Shown: positions 27,855-37,489 of the stretch, piece by piece
Layout: every line of letters starts with the position of its first letter
Position numbering within the stretch: the stretch's first letter is position 1
Source of the DNA: Fibrivirga algicola
GTDB lineage: Bacteria > Bacteroidota > Bacteroidia > Cytophagales > Spirosomataceae
Assembly (NCBI RefSeq): GCF_011742925.1
Contig: NZ_WAEL01000011.1
Location: 62,001 to 126,000 of the forward strand
Reading direction: 5' to 3'
Length of the DNA stretch: 64,000 bases
Position numbers and translations under genes: made by a program
The notes under the pieces: model-generated
Databases searched by the model: none
Told to the model about the DNA's origin: nothing
What the model saw: the letters and a program-made list of their open reading frames with translations, nothing else

Positions 27855-30800
27855 TTAGAAGGTGATTGATAAGCCACCGGTCACACTTTTCAAAATCGGA
27901 TAGTTATACCCATCGCCCGCATTGCCACCCGGACTAAACACCTGATCGGAGGCCACCGCACTCTCTACGTCGATATCGCGCGAGATCTTGAAGAAAGGCG
28001 ACCAGGTCCAGATGTTTTCGGCCGACACAAATACCCGCGCCGCTGAAGCGCCAATCTTACCGGCAATGGCACGGGGCAGGTTATAGCCAAACTGGATATT
28101 TTTCAATCGCATGTAGGCTACGTTTTGCAGGTATTTTGTTTGCGGGGCGGCCAGCGTTCCATTCGCGTTACTGGCAATGCGAGACACGTACCTGGGGAAG
28201 TAAGCATCCGGGTTCTGCTCGGTCCAGATATTGCCCAGTTGGCTTTTGGGAATATCACCATAGGGTCGGTTGTATTGCCCCCAGAAGAGGTTCGCCTCGC
28301 GGCTTGGGTACCAGTCCTGCTTGCCAACCCCCTGCACGAAGGCCGAGAAGAAGAAGTTGTTATAATCGGCTCCCAGCATAACCCCATAGGTGTAGCGGGG
28401 CGTTGTGTTACCGATGATCGAGCGGTCGCCGGGGTTATCGACCCGCTCGGTACCGGGGGTAATGGCGCCATCACCGTTGGTATCGGCAAACTTGATGTCG
28501 CCGGGAAACCATAACCCACTCGAGGCCGTCCTGAACAGGTTCTGCGTCGCGCTATTTTTCACATCATCGGCCGAGGTGAAGTATCCCGCCGTAGTGTATC
28601 CCCAGATTTCGCCCAGAGTCTGCCCTTCGTAATAGTCACTCAGCAGTTTTTGCGGGTTATTGTATTTCGTAATCACCGCTTTGTAATCAGACAGCGTCAG
28701 GCGAACGTCGAAATTGACGGGTTTTGAGCCGGCCATGAACCGATCTTTGTACGAGAGCATCATCTCCCACCCTTTCGTTTCCAGGTTGGCGTAGTTCCCC
28801 TTCGGCGCAGTAGCCCCGAATACGGCGGGCAACGTCAGGCCGACGGTAAACATATCCGTGGTGTTTCGGATGTAGGCATCGGCCACGAAGCTCAGCTTGT
28901 TGGCAAACATCGACAGATCGACTCCGATGTTTTTAGTTGTTGCCGTTTCCCAGGTCAGCCCTTCCGGAATTACCGCTGGGTTACGCGTTTGCTGGGGTTT
29001 CTGCCCGTTCAGGATAAGTGACGACTGGGTGATACCGAACTGCTCCAGGTAGGCATACGACCCAATATTTCCGTTACCCAGCGACCCATAGGAGGCCCTC
29101 AGCTTAAAGTCAGAAATGGCCTGTTCTGATACCTTCCAGAACGGCTCTTTCGACACCCGCCAGCCAAATGAGTACGATGGAAAAAAGGCGAAGCGCTGAT
29201 TGGCCGGAAACTTAGATGAACCATCGTACCGACCATTTACCTCGAACAGATACCGGTCTTTGTACGAATAGTTGAGTCGCCCAAAACCACCCTGAATTTT
29301 CCAGCGTTCCCAGCCACCCGTTGTTGTAATGGCCTGCCCCAGCGCCAGGTTAATATCGTTGGCGTCTTCGAAAATAAGTCCGTTACGCTGCGCCGAAAGC
29401 CGTTTAAAATTCGACTGCTCGTAATTATAGCCTACCATTGCTTTGAAGTAATGGTCGGTCTTGAACGTGTTTTCGTACTCCGTATACAGGTTGGTGGTCA
29501 TGTAGGTCGTTTCCCGGTATACATCGTTGATGTAATTCGTGGTAGTCCCGATGTACGAGATCACACCCGGCTTCACGCTATACGGCACGGGAACAGCCTT
29601 GGTCCGGTCGTTATTATCGGTGTTCTGAATCGTAACGTCTCCTTTGATTCTGAACTTGTCGTTGAAAAACTGGGCCACAAAACCGGTGGTATTCCTGAAC
29701 ACCTTCTTGTTGTTGTCGATGCCATTTTTACCGTAATAAAAATCACCGATGCTATAGGCCGACGAAAACGTGAGCGTACCGTCGGGGTTGAGTAACGGTG
29801 CCAGCGGGTGCCCTTCATCGGCAATGTTCCGCCAAACGCCACCGCCTTCACCCACGTTCAGCGGGTTGTGGTAGGTCATGTCTGAATACTGCGACATGTT
29901 GTTGACCCGCAGCCACGGATACAATTGAATTGACCCTTTGCCCATGAAGTTGAACATCCGGTAGTCATCTGAATTGTAGCGAAACAAACCGCCCTGGTTG
30001 AAATAGCGGCCCGTTACCAGATAACTCGCTTTATCGCTACTACCCGAAATACTGATATTCTGCTCGTTGGAACTGGTATGCTTTTTATACAGGTGACCGT
30101 AATAGTCGGTGCTGCCATAATACACATATTCGCCGGTAACCGGGTCGATCTCGATCTCGGGCAGGCCACCCACTTCCGATCGCCTTTTCAGTTCGGCCAG
30201 GTATGCCTGCGAAAACTTCAGGGTCTTGTTGGCATTCTGCGGGAACGTACCCCCGAAATTGACAAACGACTCGGCAAACATCGAAGCCCAGGTGTAGCCA
30301 TCAGTTACCAGATTGGGCCGGGCAATCGGGTCTTTGATCGAATAGTTGCTCGAAATTGTAACGCTTGTTTTCCCTGCCGACGGGTTCTTCGTGGTAATCA
30401 GCACTACGCCAAACACGCCCCGCGCCCCGTAGATCGATGCCGAGGCGGCATCTTTAAGCAGGGTGATACTGGCAATGTCGTTTGGGTTCAGCAGGCTTGG
30501 GTCACCCTCCACGTTATCAATCAGCACGAGCGCATTGCCCCCCTGCCCAATCGAAGTGGTGCCCCGGATATTGAACGCAGGAGCCTGATTGGGCTTCCCG
30601 TCACCCATCTTAATGTTCAGGTTGGGCAATACGCCTTGCAGACCCTGGTTCAGGTTCGTCATGGGCCGGTTATCAAACACCTCACCGGAAACCATATCGA
30701 CGGCTCCCGTCAGGTTTGCCTTTTTCTGAGTGCCGTAGCCCACTACCACCAGTTCGCCCAGTGCCTTGGTGTCAGCTTTTAGCCCGATCTTGAACTGCGT

Positions 30801-31139
30801 TTCACTGCCAACCTTTACTTCCTGCGGTAGATACCCCACAAATGACACCACCAGAATGGCTGCGTCGTCGGGTACGTTAATCGTAAATCGGCCTTCGGCA
30901 TTGGTTGTCGTGCCACGTTGGGTGCCTTTCACCACCACGCTCACCCCCGGCAGGCCCGCGCCCACCTCATCGGTAATAATACCCGAAACCGGCTTTTCCA
31001 CGGTAACAAGCAACCTGGTAGCTCCCAACGGAGTGTGTGCCTGCGCCATATGCACAAACAGCATCGCCAGCATTAACTGACAGATGACTCTATTTGTGAT
31101 AAACAGGCACGAATCAGCGATTCGATAGAGTTGATTCAT
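27855..31139 (-). CDS. SusC/RagA family TonB-linked outer-membrane transporter
   Basis: 1094 residues. After a signal segment (ICQLMLAMLFVHMAQA) comes a carboxypeptidase-regulatory-like domain (VSGIITDEVGAGLPGVSVVV), a TonB-box region with GELVVVGYGTQKKANLTGAV, the plug (NIRGTTSIGQGGNALVLIDN) and a long barrel ending SVTGGLSITF. SusC forms the TonB-driven pore capped by SusD. There is no N-terminal STN domain, so it is not expected to signal to a FecR, unlike the second SusC at 56685. Transcription starts in the 215-base region shared with divergent hisG. Confidence 0.93.
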   Translation of the reverse strand: MNQLYRIADSCLFITNRVICQLMLAMLFVHMAQAHTPLGATRLLVTVEKPVSGIITDEVGAGLPGVSVVVKGTQRGTTTNAEGRFTINVPDDAAILVVSFVGYLPQEVKVGSETQFKIGLKADTKALGELVVVGYGTQKKANLTGAVDMVSGEVFDNRPMTNLNQGLQGVLPNLNIKMGDGKPNQAPAFNIRGTTSIGQGGNALVLIDNVEGDPSLLNPNDIASITLLKDAASASIYGARGVFGVVLITTKNPSAGKTSVTISSNYSIKDPIARPNLVTDGYTWASMFAESFVNFGGTFPQNANKTLKFSQAYLAELKRRSEVGGLPEIEIDPVTGEYVYYGSTDYYGHLYKKHTSSNEQNISISGSSDKASYLVTGRYFNQGGLFRYNSDDYRMFNFMGKGSIQLYPWLRVNNMSQYSDMTYHNPLNVGEGGGVWRNIADEGHPLAPLLNPDGTLTFSSAYSIGDFYYGKNGIDNNKKVFRNTTGFVAQFFNDKFRIKGDVTIQNTDNNDRTKAVPVPYSVKPGVISYIGTTTNYINDVYRETTYMTTNLYTEYENTFKTDHYFKAMVGYNYEQSNFKRLSAQRNGLIFEDANDINLALGQAITTTGGWERWKIQGGFGRLNYSYKDRYLFEVNGRYDGSSKFPANQRFAFFPSYSFGWRVSKEPFWKVSEQAISDFKLRASYGSLGNGNIGSYAYLEQFGITQSSLILNGQKPQQTRNPAVIPEGLTWETATTKNIGVDLSMFANKLSFVADAYIRNTTDMFTVGLTLPAVFGATAPKGNYANLETKGWEMMLSYKDRFMAGSKPVNFDVRLTLSDYKAVITKYNNPQKLLSDYYEGQTLGEIWGYTTAGYFTSADDVKNSATQNLFRTASSGLWFPGDIKFADTNGDGAITPGTERVDNPGDRSIIGNTTPRYTYGVMLGADYNNFFFSAFVQGVGKQDWYPSREANLFWGQYNRPYGDIPKSQLGNIWTEQNPDAYFPRYVSRIASNANGTLAAPQTKYLQNVAYMRLKNIQFGYNLPRAIAGKIGASAARVFVSAENIWTWSPFFKISRDIDVESAVASDQVFSPGGNAGDGYNYPILKSVTGGLSITF

Positions 31140-31318
31140 ACAGAAAAAAGGTTTAGGGTGCGCACAAACAATGTTAAGTTATTGTTAAATATTGCAATTT
31201 TTCTATAAAAAATAGGATGTAGCTTTTTCTACTGATAGCCGATGAGCACTGCGCGTGATCTCTTTATTCATTGCCAGATACTCACGGCCCGCCCCCCTGC
31301 CATTCCACCATTACTAGT

Positions 31319-31326
31319 TATCTTTG
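31319..31326 (+). promoter_or_regulatory. Putative -7 box of hisG
   Basis: TATCTTTG matches the Bacteroidota -7 consensus TAnnTTTG exactly, 28 bases upstream of the hisG ATG. No good -33 TTTG was seen at the usual distance. Confidence 0.4.
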
Positions 31327-31354
31327 CACCCTCAAAATCGACTACACGCACGTA

Positions 31355-32215
31355 ATGACCGCTCCCATTCGCATTGCCCTTCAGAAATCGGGCAGACTCA
31401 GCGAAGATTCATATCAACTGTTTAAAGCCTGTGGCATCCGTTTCGACTACGGCACGGGTAAACTCAAGTCGGTATCTTCCAACTTCCCCGCCGAATTCCT
31501 TTTCCTCCGCGACGATGATATTCCCGGGTACGTTGAAGATGGCGTCGCCGACCTCGGTATCGTGGGCGAAAACGTAGCCGTCGAAACAGGCCGGCAAGTG
31601 AATACGGTGCATAAGCTGGGCTTTTCGAAGTGCCGCCTGTCCATCGCTATTCCACGTGGCACGGTCTATAACGGCCTGGGCGACCTGGAAGGTAAGAGTA
31701 TTGCTACCTCCTATCCGCACCTGCTGGGTACGTACCTGGCTGGAAACGGCATCCGGGCGGATATTCACGAAATCAGTGGTTCGGTCGAGATTGCGCCAAG
31801 CATCGGGCTGGCGGAAGCAGTTTGCGACATTGTGTCGTCAGGCAGCACCCTATTGAGCAATGGTCTGAAAGAGGTGGAGACTATCTTCCGCTCTGAGGCG
31901 GTCATGATCGCCCATAAAGGGCTATCTGCCGACAAGCAAACCCTGCTCGATCAACTGCTTTTCCGTATCAACGCGGTGCAGGCGGCTAAAAACAACAAAT
32001 ACATTGTTTTGAACGCGCCGAACGAGGCTATTCAGGCTATCTCGCAGTTACTACCCGGCATGAAAGCGCCAACCGTAACGCCACTAGCTACCGAAGGCTG
32101 GAGCTCGGTTCACTCGGTGATCAACGAAAACGATTTCTGGGAAAACATTGAAGCCATTCGCGCAGCTGGTGCCGAAGGCATTCTGGTTGTCCCGATTGAG
32201 AAAATGATTAACTAG
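31355..32215 (+). CDS. hisG: ATP phosphoribosyltransferase (long form)
   Basis: 286 residues from the ATG at 31355; first enzyme of histidine synthesis, joining ATP and PRPP. The N-terminus IRIALQKSGRLSEDSYQLF and the signature GSVEIAPSIGLAEAVCDIVS (with SSGSTLLSNGL following) are HisG-specific. The length and the C-terminal ACT-like domain (VVPIEKMIN end, ATEGWSSVHSVINENDFWEN) mark the long, histidine-inhibited form that does not need HisZ. hisD follows after 139 bases containing two hairpins. Confidence 0.96.
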   Translation: MTAPIRIALQKSGRLSEDSYQLFKACGIRFDYGTGKLKSVSSNFPAEFLFLRDDDIPGYVEDGVADLGIVGENVAVETGRQVNTVHKLGFSKCRLSIAIPRGTVYNGLGDLEGKSIATSYPHLLGTYLAGNGIRADIHEISGSVEIAPSIGLAEAVCDIVSSGSTLLSNGLKEVETIFRSEAVMIAHKGLSADKQTLLDQLLFRINAVQAAKNNKYIVLNAPNEAIQAISQLLPGMKAPTVTPLATEGWSSVHSVINENDFWENIEAIRAAGAEGILVVPIEKMIN

Positions 32216-32222
32216 TAGAGGC

Positions 32223-32293
32223 GCATCCTCGCGTCGCATCAGACGACAGCAATTGTACATCACACAAATGTTGCCCAATGACACGCGAGGATG
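32223..32293 (+). terminator. Hairpin between hisG and hisD (first)
   Basis: Arms GCATCCTCGCGT (32223-32234) and ACGCGAGGATG (32283-32293) with a loop of almost 50 bases. May terminate or attenuate transcription between hisG and hisD. Confidence 0.45.
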
Positions 32294-32312
32294 ACATATA
32301 ATGGCTAACGCC

Positions 32313-32340
32313 TGTAGACACGCAAAGATGCGTGTCTACA
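32313..32340 (+). terminator. Hairpin upstream of hisD (second)
   Basis: Perfect 12-bp stem TGTAGACACGCA with its complement, loop AAGA, ending 14 bases before the hisD ATG. No T run follows, so it may act in RNA processing or translation control rather than termination. Confidence 0.5.
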
Positions 32341-32354
32341 CACCCAACCGTTCC

Positions 32355-33632
32355 ATGCAAATCATTCCTTTTCCCGACCGTGCTGAATGGCCCCGGTTAT
32401 TAGCGCGACCCATGCAATCGTCGGCGCAAATCGAGTCAATTGTCGCCCCAATTCTGGCGCAGGTACGTACCCAGGGCGATGCCGCGCTCATCGAGCTGGC
32501 GCAACGCTTTGATAAAATCGACCTGTCGGTTGAGGGATTACAGGTGCATCAGGCCGAACTGGATGCCGCCGAAGCGCAACTCAGCGACGAGTTGAAAGCC
32601 GCTATCCGGCAGGCCTACAGCAATATCCGCACCTTTCACGAGGCGCAGAAACAACCGGTCGAGAAGATCGAGACCATGCCCGGCGTTACCTGTTGGCGGC
32701 GAAGTGTAGGGATCGATAAGGTCGGCATTTACATTCCCGGCGGCACAGCACCGCTCTTCAGCACCGTGCTGATGCTGGGCGTGCCGGCACAATTGGCGGG
32801 TTGCCGGGAAGTGGTTCTCTGCTCACCCAGCAACCACCCGGCCATTTATTTTGCCGCCACTTTGGTGGGCGTCACCAAGGTGTTCCGTATTGGGGGCGCG
32901 CAGGCAGTAGCCGCTATGGCCTACGGTACGGAGACGATCCCACAGGTATACAAAATTTTTGGCCCCGGCAACCAGTACGTTACCTCGGCTAAAATGCTGG
33001 TTGCTAAAGAAGGCACCGCCATTGACATGCCCGCCGGCCCCAGCGAAGTAGCGGTCTACGCCGACGATACGGCCGTACCCGCTTTTGTAGCCGCCGATCT
33101 GCTCTCGCAGGCCGAACACGGTGCCGATAGTCAGGTACTACTCGTGTCGACTAGTAAGAAACTGTTATCATCGGTAAACTTGGTGCTGAGCACCCAAATG
33201 GACAAGCTACCGCGTCGTGATCTGGCCGCCAAAGCCATCGACAACAGCAAGGCCATTCTGCTCGACACCCACGACGACGCCATTGAGTTGTTGAACCAGT
33301 ATGCCGCCGAGCACCTGATTTTGAGCGTAGCCGACGCCGAAACAGTGGCCGAGCAGATCACCAATGCCGGCTCCATCTTCCTGGGTAACTACACCCCTGA
33401 ATCGGCCGGAGACTACGCGTCAGGGACAAACCACACGCTGCCAACCAACGGCTTTGCCCGCGCCTACAGTGGCGTTTCGCTGGACAGTTTTGTGAAAAAA
33501 ATCACCGTGCAGCACATTACCCCGGAAGGCATTAAAAACGTGGGGCCCGTTGTGGAAGCGATGGCCGAAGCTGAATCGCTGGATGCGCACAAACGTGCGG
33601 TAAGCATCAGGCTGGCATCGCTTGCAGAGTAA
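32355..33632 (+). CDS. hisD: Histidinol dehydrogenase
   Basis: 425 residues from the ATG at 32355, the usual HisD length; it oxidises histidinol to histidine using NAD+ and zinc. Conserved pieces: GIDKVGIYIPGGTAPLFSTV near 120, IFGPGNQYVTSAKMLVAKEG near 205, DMPAGPSEVAVYADDTAVP, DLLSQAEHGADSQVLLVST (zinc-site QxxH) and the late DYASGTNHTLPTNGFARAY. An upstream 18-codon extension in the frame overlaps the hairpin and is rejected. The usual hisC/hisB neighbours are absent; a decayed toxin-antitoxin pair follows instead. Confidence 0.96.
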   Translation: MQIIPFPDRAEWPRLLARPMQSSAQIESIVAPILAQVRTQGDAALIELAQRFDKIDLSVEGLQVHQAELDAAEAQLSDELKAAIRQAYSNIRTFHEAQKQPVEKIETMPGVTCWRRSVGIDKVGIYIPGGTAPLFSTVLMLGVPAQLAGCREVVLCSPSNHPAIYFAATLVGVTKVFRIGGAQAVAAMAYGTETIPQVYKIFGPGNQYVTSAKMLVAKEGTAIDMPAGPSEVAVYADDTAVPAFVAADLLSQAEHGADSQVLLVSTSKKLLSSVNLVLSTQMDKLPRRDLAAKAIDNSKAILLDTHDDAIELLNQYAAEHLILSVADAETVAEQITNAGSIFLGNYTPESAGDYASGTNHTLPTNGFARAYSGVSLDSFVKKITVQHITPEGIKNVGPVVEAMAEAESLDAHKRAVSIRLASLAE

Positions 33633-33683
33633 CTGAAACTCAACCAATCAGGTCAATTGTTATCTTCACAAAAAAAGAAGCCC

Positions 33684-33944
33684 ATGGTTGTTGTAACGAT
33701 TGAACTGGAAACAACAGAAGACGAAGCCCGGTTGCTTGAGCTATAACCCACCGTTCGTGGACGGGTGATAGCCAAAGAAGAAAGCAGTCAACCTATCGAT
33801 GATCTGGCAGCTAGAAAAGAGCGGCTCAGAAACGCGATGGATAAAATGGTCGAGCATAAAACTGGTGAGAAGTTTGGTGACGCGTCAGCGTAGCAACGGG
33901 ATGTTCGTAGTTGGGATAGGGTACTTGATGGACGTGACGAATGA
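33684..33944 (+). pseudogene. Antitoxin remnant with two nonsense codons
   Basis: One frame, from the ATG at 33684 to a TGA at 33942, reads as an antitoxin once two stops are ignored: TAA at 33744 (after DEARLLEL) and TAG at 33891. The middle, GRVIAKEESSQPIDDLAARK followed by KMVEHKTGEKFGDASA, and the end QRDVRSWDRVLDGRDE resemble antitoxins that accompany PIN toxins; the TAG probably replaced a tryptophan codon. The final stop overlaps the toxin ATG as ATGA, a typical operon junction for toxin-antitoxin pairs. Inferred to be inactive. Confidence 0.7.
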
Positions 33945-34326
33945 TTCTCGACAGCAACATCATTATTTATTCTATTCAGCCTGCTTATGAGAAGCTACAA
34001 CACTATTTACTTTCGCAGGTAAGAAACCTGCATACTTTAGATATAACCAAACTTGAAGTTGTCGGCTTTCCTCGTTTAGAGGCAATTGACAAAGCTTATT
34101 TTGATGATTTTTTAGCTCTATAGAAAATCTCTCCATCACAACAGAAATAATCCAACTGGCCATTCGTCTCCGGCAGCAGCGTAAACGATCGCTGGGCGAT
34201 TCTATTATTGCGGCTACGGCGCTTGTTCATAAACTGCCAGTCGTCACAAATAACATCGATGATTTTTCGACGATCGAGGGGCTGACCGTCATTACGTTAG
34301 CGGACATTCTGGCGGGCAACGCCTGA
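33941..34326 (+). pseudogene. PIN-domain (VapC-like) toxin with a one-base frameshift
   Basis: The first frame, from 33941, reads MILDSNIIIYSIQPAYEKLQ and reaches DDFLAL before a TAG at 34121. Shifting by one base inside the run of six T at 34108-34113 restores DDFFSSIENL and continues in frame as TTEIIQLAIRLRQQRKRSLG, DSIIAATALVHKLPVVTNNI, DDFSTIEGLTVITLADI to a TGA at 34324. The joined protein has the PIN acidic residues (LDSN, KLEV, LGDS, NNIDDF). A single lost T therefore breaks the gene, either by true decay or by a homopolymer sequencing error. Confidence 0.75.
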
Positions 34327-34365
34327 TGAACTGATTAGCAACCGCAGGCAGGGCTGTTTCTTCAC

Positions 34366-34373
34366 TATTTTTG
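34366..34373 (+). promoter_or_regulatory. Putative -7 box upstream of tex
   Basis: TATTTTTG fits TAnnTTTG and lies 68 bases before the tex ATG. No matching -33 element was recognised. Confidence 0.35.
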
Positions 34374-34441
34374 GCGCAACGTACCCAGCTCGAAGCAGCC
34401 ATCTGGTTGTCTGCCGGAGCTGTAAACAGACAACAGTGCCA

Positions 34442-36577
34442 ATGCCCCATCCTCACGAATCAATCATTGCCAGCCGACTGACGCTGTCGGCTAAGTCCGT
34501 TGCCAACACCCTTGACCTTCTCACCGGGGGGGCCACAGTCCCCTTCATTGCCCGCTACCGGAAAGAACTAACCGGCGGACTCGATGAAGTGCAGATTGCC
34601 AACATCCGCGACCTGGCCCAGAAGCTGACCGATCTTGACAAGCGCCGGGAGACGATCCTCACTACTATTGCCGAACAGGGTAAGCTGACGCCCGAACTAC
34701 GTAAGAAGCTGGAGGCTGCTGATTCCATGACGGAACTGGAAGACCTGTACCTGCCGTACAAACAGAAGCGGAAAACCCGGGCTATGATGGCCATCGAACG
34801 CGGCCTGGAGCCTCTCGCCGATCGGATATTCAGCCTCCGCGACCCTAACCCCGAGCAAACCGCCAGCCGTTACCTGTCCGACACCGTGTCCAACACAGCC
34901 GATGCCTTGCAGGGAGCCCGCGACATCATTGCCGAGCGCATCAGCGATGATGCTGACGCCCGGCAACGGGTTCGGATGCTGTTTGAGCGCGAAGCCATTA
35001 TCCGGTCTACGGTAAAAAAAGGCAAAGACACAGAAGGCGCGAAATACAAAGACTACTTCGATTTTGCCGAGCCATTGCGCAAAGTACCGTCACACCGGCT
35101 GCTGGCCCTGCGCCGGGGTCAGACCGAGGGAATTCTAAACGTGAGCATTGCGCCCGACGAAGAAGCCGCCATCGAACGCCTCGAACGTCAGTTTGGCGGG
35201 CGTACCTATGCCGGCGCTACCAGAGCCAGCCAGGAGCAAATGGAACTGGCCATCAAAGACAGCTACAAACGGCTGCTGCGCCCGGCGCTAGAAAACGAGT
35301 TCGATAACCTCTCAAAAGAGAAGGCCGATCAGGAAGCCATTCGCATTTTTGCGGGTAACCTGCGTCAGCTCCTACTTAGCCCACCCCTTGGTCAGCAGCG
35401 CGTCATGGCCATTGATCCCGGCTACCGGACCGGCTGCAAAACGGTTTGCCTGGATGCGCAGGGTAATCTGATCGCCGATACTGTGTTGAACCTATTTGCT
35501 TCCGACAACGAAAAACAACGCGCCGCTCAAACCGTCCGCAGCTTGATCGACAAACACGGTATCGACGCTATTGCCATTGGCAACGGCACCGCCGGACGAG
35601 AAACTGAATCCTTTGTTAAATCGCTCGACCTAAGCAAGCCAATTGTGATGGTGAGCGAGCAAGGCGCGTCAATTTATTCGGCCTCAGACGTGGCCCGGCA
35701 GGAGTTTCCAGATAAAGACGTAACCGTTCGTGGTGCTGTCAGCATTGGCCGCCGCCTAATGGACCCACTGGCCGAACTCGTAAAAATTGACCCTAAGTCG
35801 ATTGGTGTGGGGCAGTATCAACACGACGTTGACCCAAACGGGCTGAAGAAGGGGCTCGATGACGTGGTCGAAAGTTGCGTAAACTCAGTGGGCGTTTCGC
35901 TCAATACGGCCAGCGCCTACCTACTGCAATACGTGTCGGGGCTTGGGCCTCAATTGGCGCAGAATATCGTGGCGTATCGCGCGCAGCAGGGTGCCTTTCA
36001 AACGCGCGAGCAACTCAAGAAAGTCCCCCGGCTTGGCCCAAAAGCGTTTGAACAGGCCGCTGGTTTTCTTCGCATTACCGATGCGAAGAAAAATCCGCTC
36101 GACAATTCTGCCGTTCACCCCGAACGGTACGACCTGGTTGGCCGGATGGCCGCCGATGTGGGATGCACAGTAGCCGATTTGCTGAAAAAACCGGAGTTGC
36201 GTAAACAGATTAATCCCGCCAGGTACGTGTCGACTACCGTTGGCCTGCCAACCCTGACCGATATTTTGGCCGAACTGGAGAAACCAGGCCGCGACCCACG
36301 CGAAGCCCTGACCGTGTTCTCGTACGACGAGCGGGTGAAGACAGTAGCCGACCTGCACGAAGGCATGGTTCTGCCCGGCGTGGTGACCAACATCACCGCC
36401 TTCGGTGCATTTGTCGACATTGGCGTGAAACAGGATGGACTGGTGCACGTTTCGCAATTGGCTAATAAATACGTTACTGACCCAAATCAGGTAGTTAAAG
36501 TGCACCAGCAGGTAACAGTGAAGGTGCTGGAAGTGGATACCACGCGAAAACGAATTGCGTTATCCATGAAAATCTGA
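34442..36577 (+). CDS. tex: Tex-family S1 RNA-binding protein
   Basis: 711 residues from the ATG at 34442 (a GTG two codons earlier is in frame). Tex binds nucleic acids and the transcription machinery. The domain order is canonical: N-terminal helical region (GGATVPFIARYRKELTGGLD), YqgF/RNase H-like domain beginning RVMAIDPGYRTGCKTV near 323, helix-hairpin-helix region (LGPQLAQNIVAYRAQQGAFQ, VPRLGPKAFEQAAGFLRI), and a C-terminal S1 domain (EGMVLPGVVTNITAFGAFVD). Length is within the family range. Separate from hisD and the toxin remnant. Confidence 0.95.
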   Translation: MPHPHESIIASRLTLSAKSVANTLDLLTGGATVPFIARYRKELTGGLDEVQIANIRDLAQKLTDLDKRRETILTTIAEQGKLTPELRKKLEAADSMTELEDLYLPYKQKRKTRAMMAIERGLEPLADRIFSLRDPNPEQTASRYLSDTVSNTADALQGARDIIAERISDDADARQRVRMLFEREAIIRSTVKKGKDTEGAKYKDYFDFAEPLRKVPSHRLLALRRGQTEGILNVSIAPDEEAAIERLERQFGGRTYAGATRASQEQMELAIKDSYKRLLRPALENEFDNLSKEKADQEAIRIFAGNLRQLLLSPPLGQQRVMAIDPGYRTGCKTVCLDAQGNLIADTVLNLFASDNEKQRAAQTVRSLIDKHGIDAIAIGNGTAGRETESFVKSLDLSKPIVMVSEQGASIYSASDVARQEFPDKDVTVRGAVSIGRRLMDPLAELVKIDPKSIGVGQYQHDVDPNGLKKGLDDVVESCVNSVGVSLNTASAYLLQYVSGLGPQLAQNIVAYRAQQGAFQTREQLKKVPRLGPKAFEQAAGFLRITDAKKNPLDNSAVHPERYDLVGRMAADVGCTVADLLKKPELRKQINPARYVSTTVGLPTLTDILAELEKPGRDPREALTVFSYDERVKTVADLHEGMVLPGVVTNITAFGAFVDIGVKQDGLVHVSQLANKYVTDPNQVVKVHQQVTVKVLEVDTTRKRIALSMKI

Positions 36578-36659
36578 TAGCTTCGATTATCAAGTGTCAG
36601 GTGGTCCGCCACTATGGTTCAGCCAGACCGCCTGAAACTTCTCCTTAACGTTTCTTTAC

Positions 36660-37268
36660 ATGACCCAGACGTACTACCGCCTAACTGCCGCCTACTTCTG
36701 GCTTTTTGCGAGCCTACTTTTATTCGCTACCTCCTGCGCATCGACAGGGCCGCTCCTTTCCTCGTCGTCGCGACGGCCAGCCACAGCCAAACGCCCCACA
36801 ACTGCGCGAACAGCAACGTCGAAATCAACTAAACCGGCCACACCCCTCAAAACGGTTGACTCGAAAACGTACGTCAGCCGATACGCCCGCGAGGTCATCA
36901 GTCAGGCACGTACCTACACCGGTACACCGTACCGCTCGGGTGGTAACACCTACGATGGCATCGACTGCTCGGGGTTAATCTGTTCAGCCTTTTCGGCGGT
37001 GGGCCTACAAATGCCACGAATCTCATGGCAGCAATCGGAAGTGGGGCATGAAGTAGAAGTAGCTGAAATCAAACCCGGTGATCTTATTTTTTTCGTGCCC
37101 GATCACGGCAAGTCCGGGTACGTATCTCACGCCGCTATTGTTACCGAAGTGCGCGGAGAAAACGATATCCGATTTATTCATGCCTCCTCGTCGCGTGGCG
37201 TTCGTGAAGATAATTTGTACTCGAACTACTTCAAGGGTCGATTCGTAAAGGCATTACGACCTTTCTGA
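36660..37268 (+). CDS. NlpC/P60 family cell-wall peptidase, lipoprotein
   Basis: 202 residues with a lipoprotein signal (WLFASLLLFATSCAS), a basic S/T/K-rich linker of about 45 residues, then an NlpC/P60 domain. Catalytic residues are visible: cysteine in GIDCSGLICSAF near residue 102 and histidine in SHAAIVTEV near 158, the third polar residue being His in IRFIHASSS. It should cut peptidoglycan stem peptides (gamma-D-Glu-diaminopimelate) on the periplasmic face. It follows tex by 82 bases and ends at a strong terminator. Confidence 0.9.
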   Translation: MTQTYYRLTAAYFWLFASLLLFATSCASTGPLLSSSSRRPATAKRPTTARTATSKSTKPATPLKTVDSKTYVSRYAREVISQARTYTGTPYRSGGNTYDGIDCSGLICSAFSAVGLQMPRISWQQSEVGHEVEVAEIKPGDLIFFVPDHGKSGYVSHAAIVTEVRGENDIRFIHASSSRGVREDNLYSNYFKGRFVKALRPF

Positions 37269-37297
37269 GGCAAGCCAACAAATAGCCTGAAAAAACG

Positions 37298-37332
37298 AAA
37301 GCCCTGAAAACGTGATGTTTTCAGGGCTTTTC
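37298..37332 (+). terminator. Terminator of the NlpC/P60 gene
   Basis: Perfect 14-bp stem AAAGCCCTGAAAAC with its complement, loop of five bases, followed by T. It ends nine bases before the minus-strand tRNA-Ala. Confidence 0.85.
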
Positions 37333-37340
37333 AATGGAGG

Positions 37341-37415
<75 letters not shown>

Positions 37416-37489
37416 TTGCGAGTGCAAAACTAGGGTTTTTCAGCTATCCTGTCAAGCCTAACAGACGAAAAACTTTAATTTTGCAGCAA

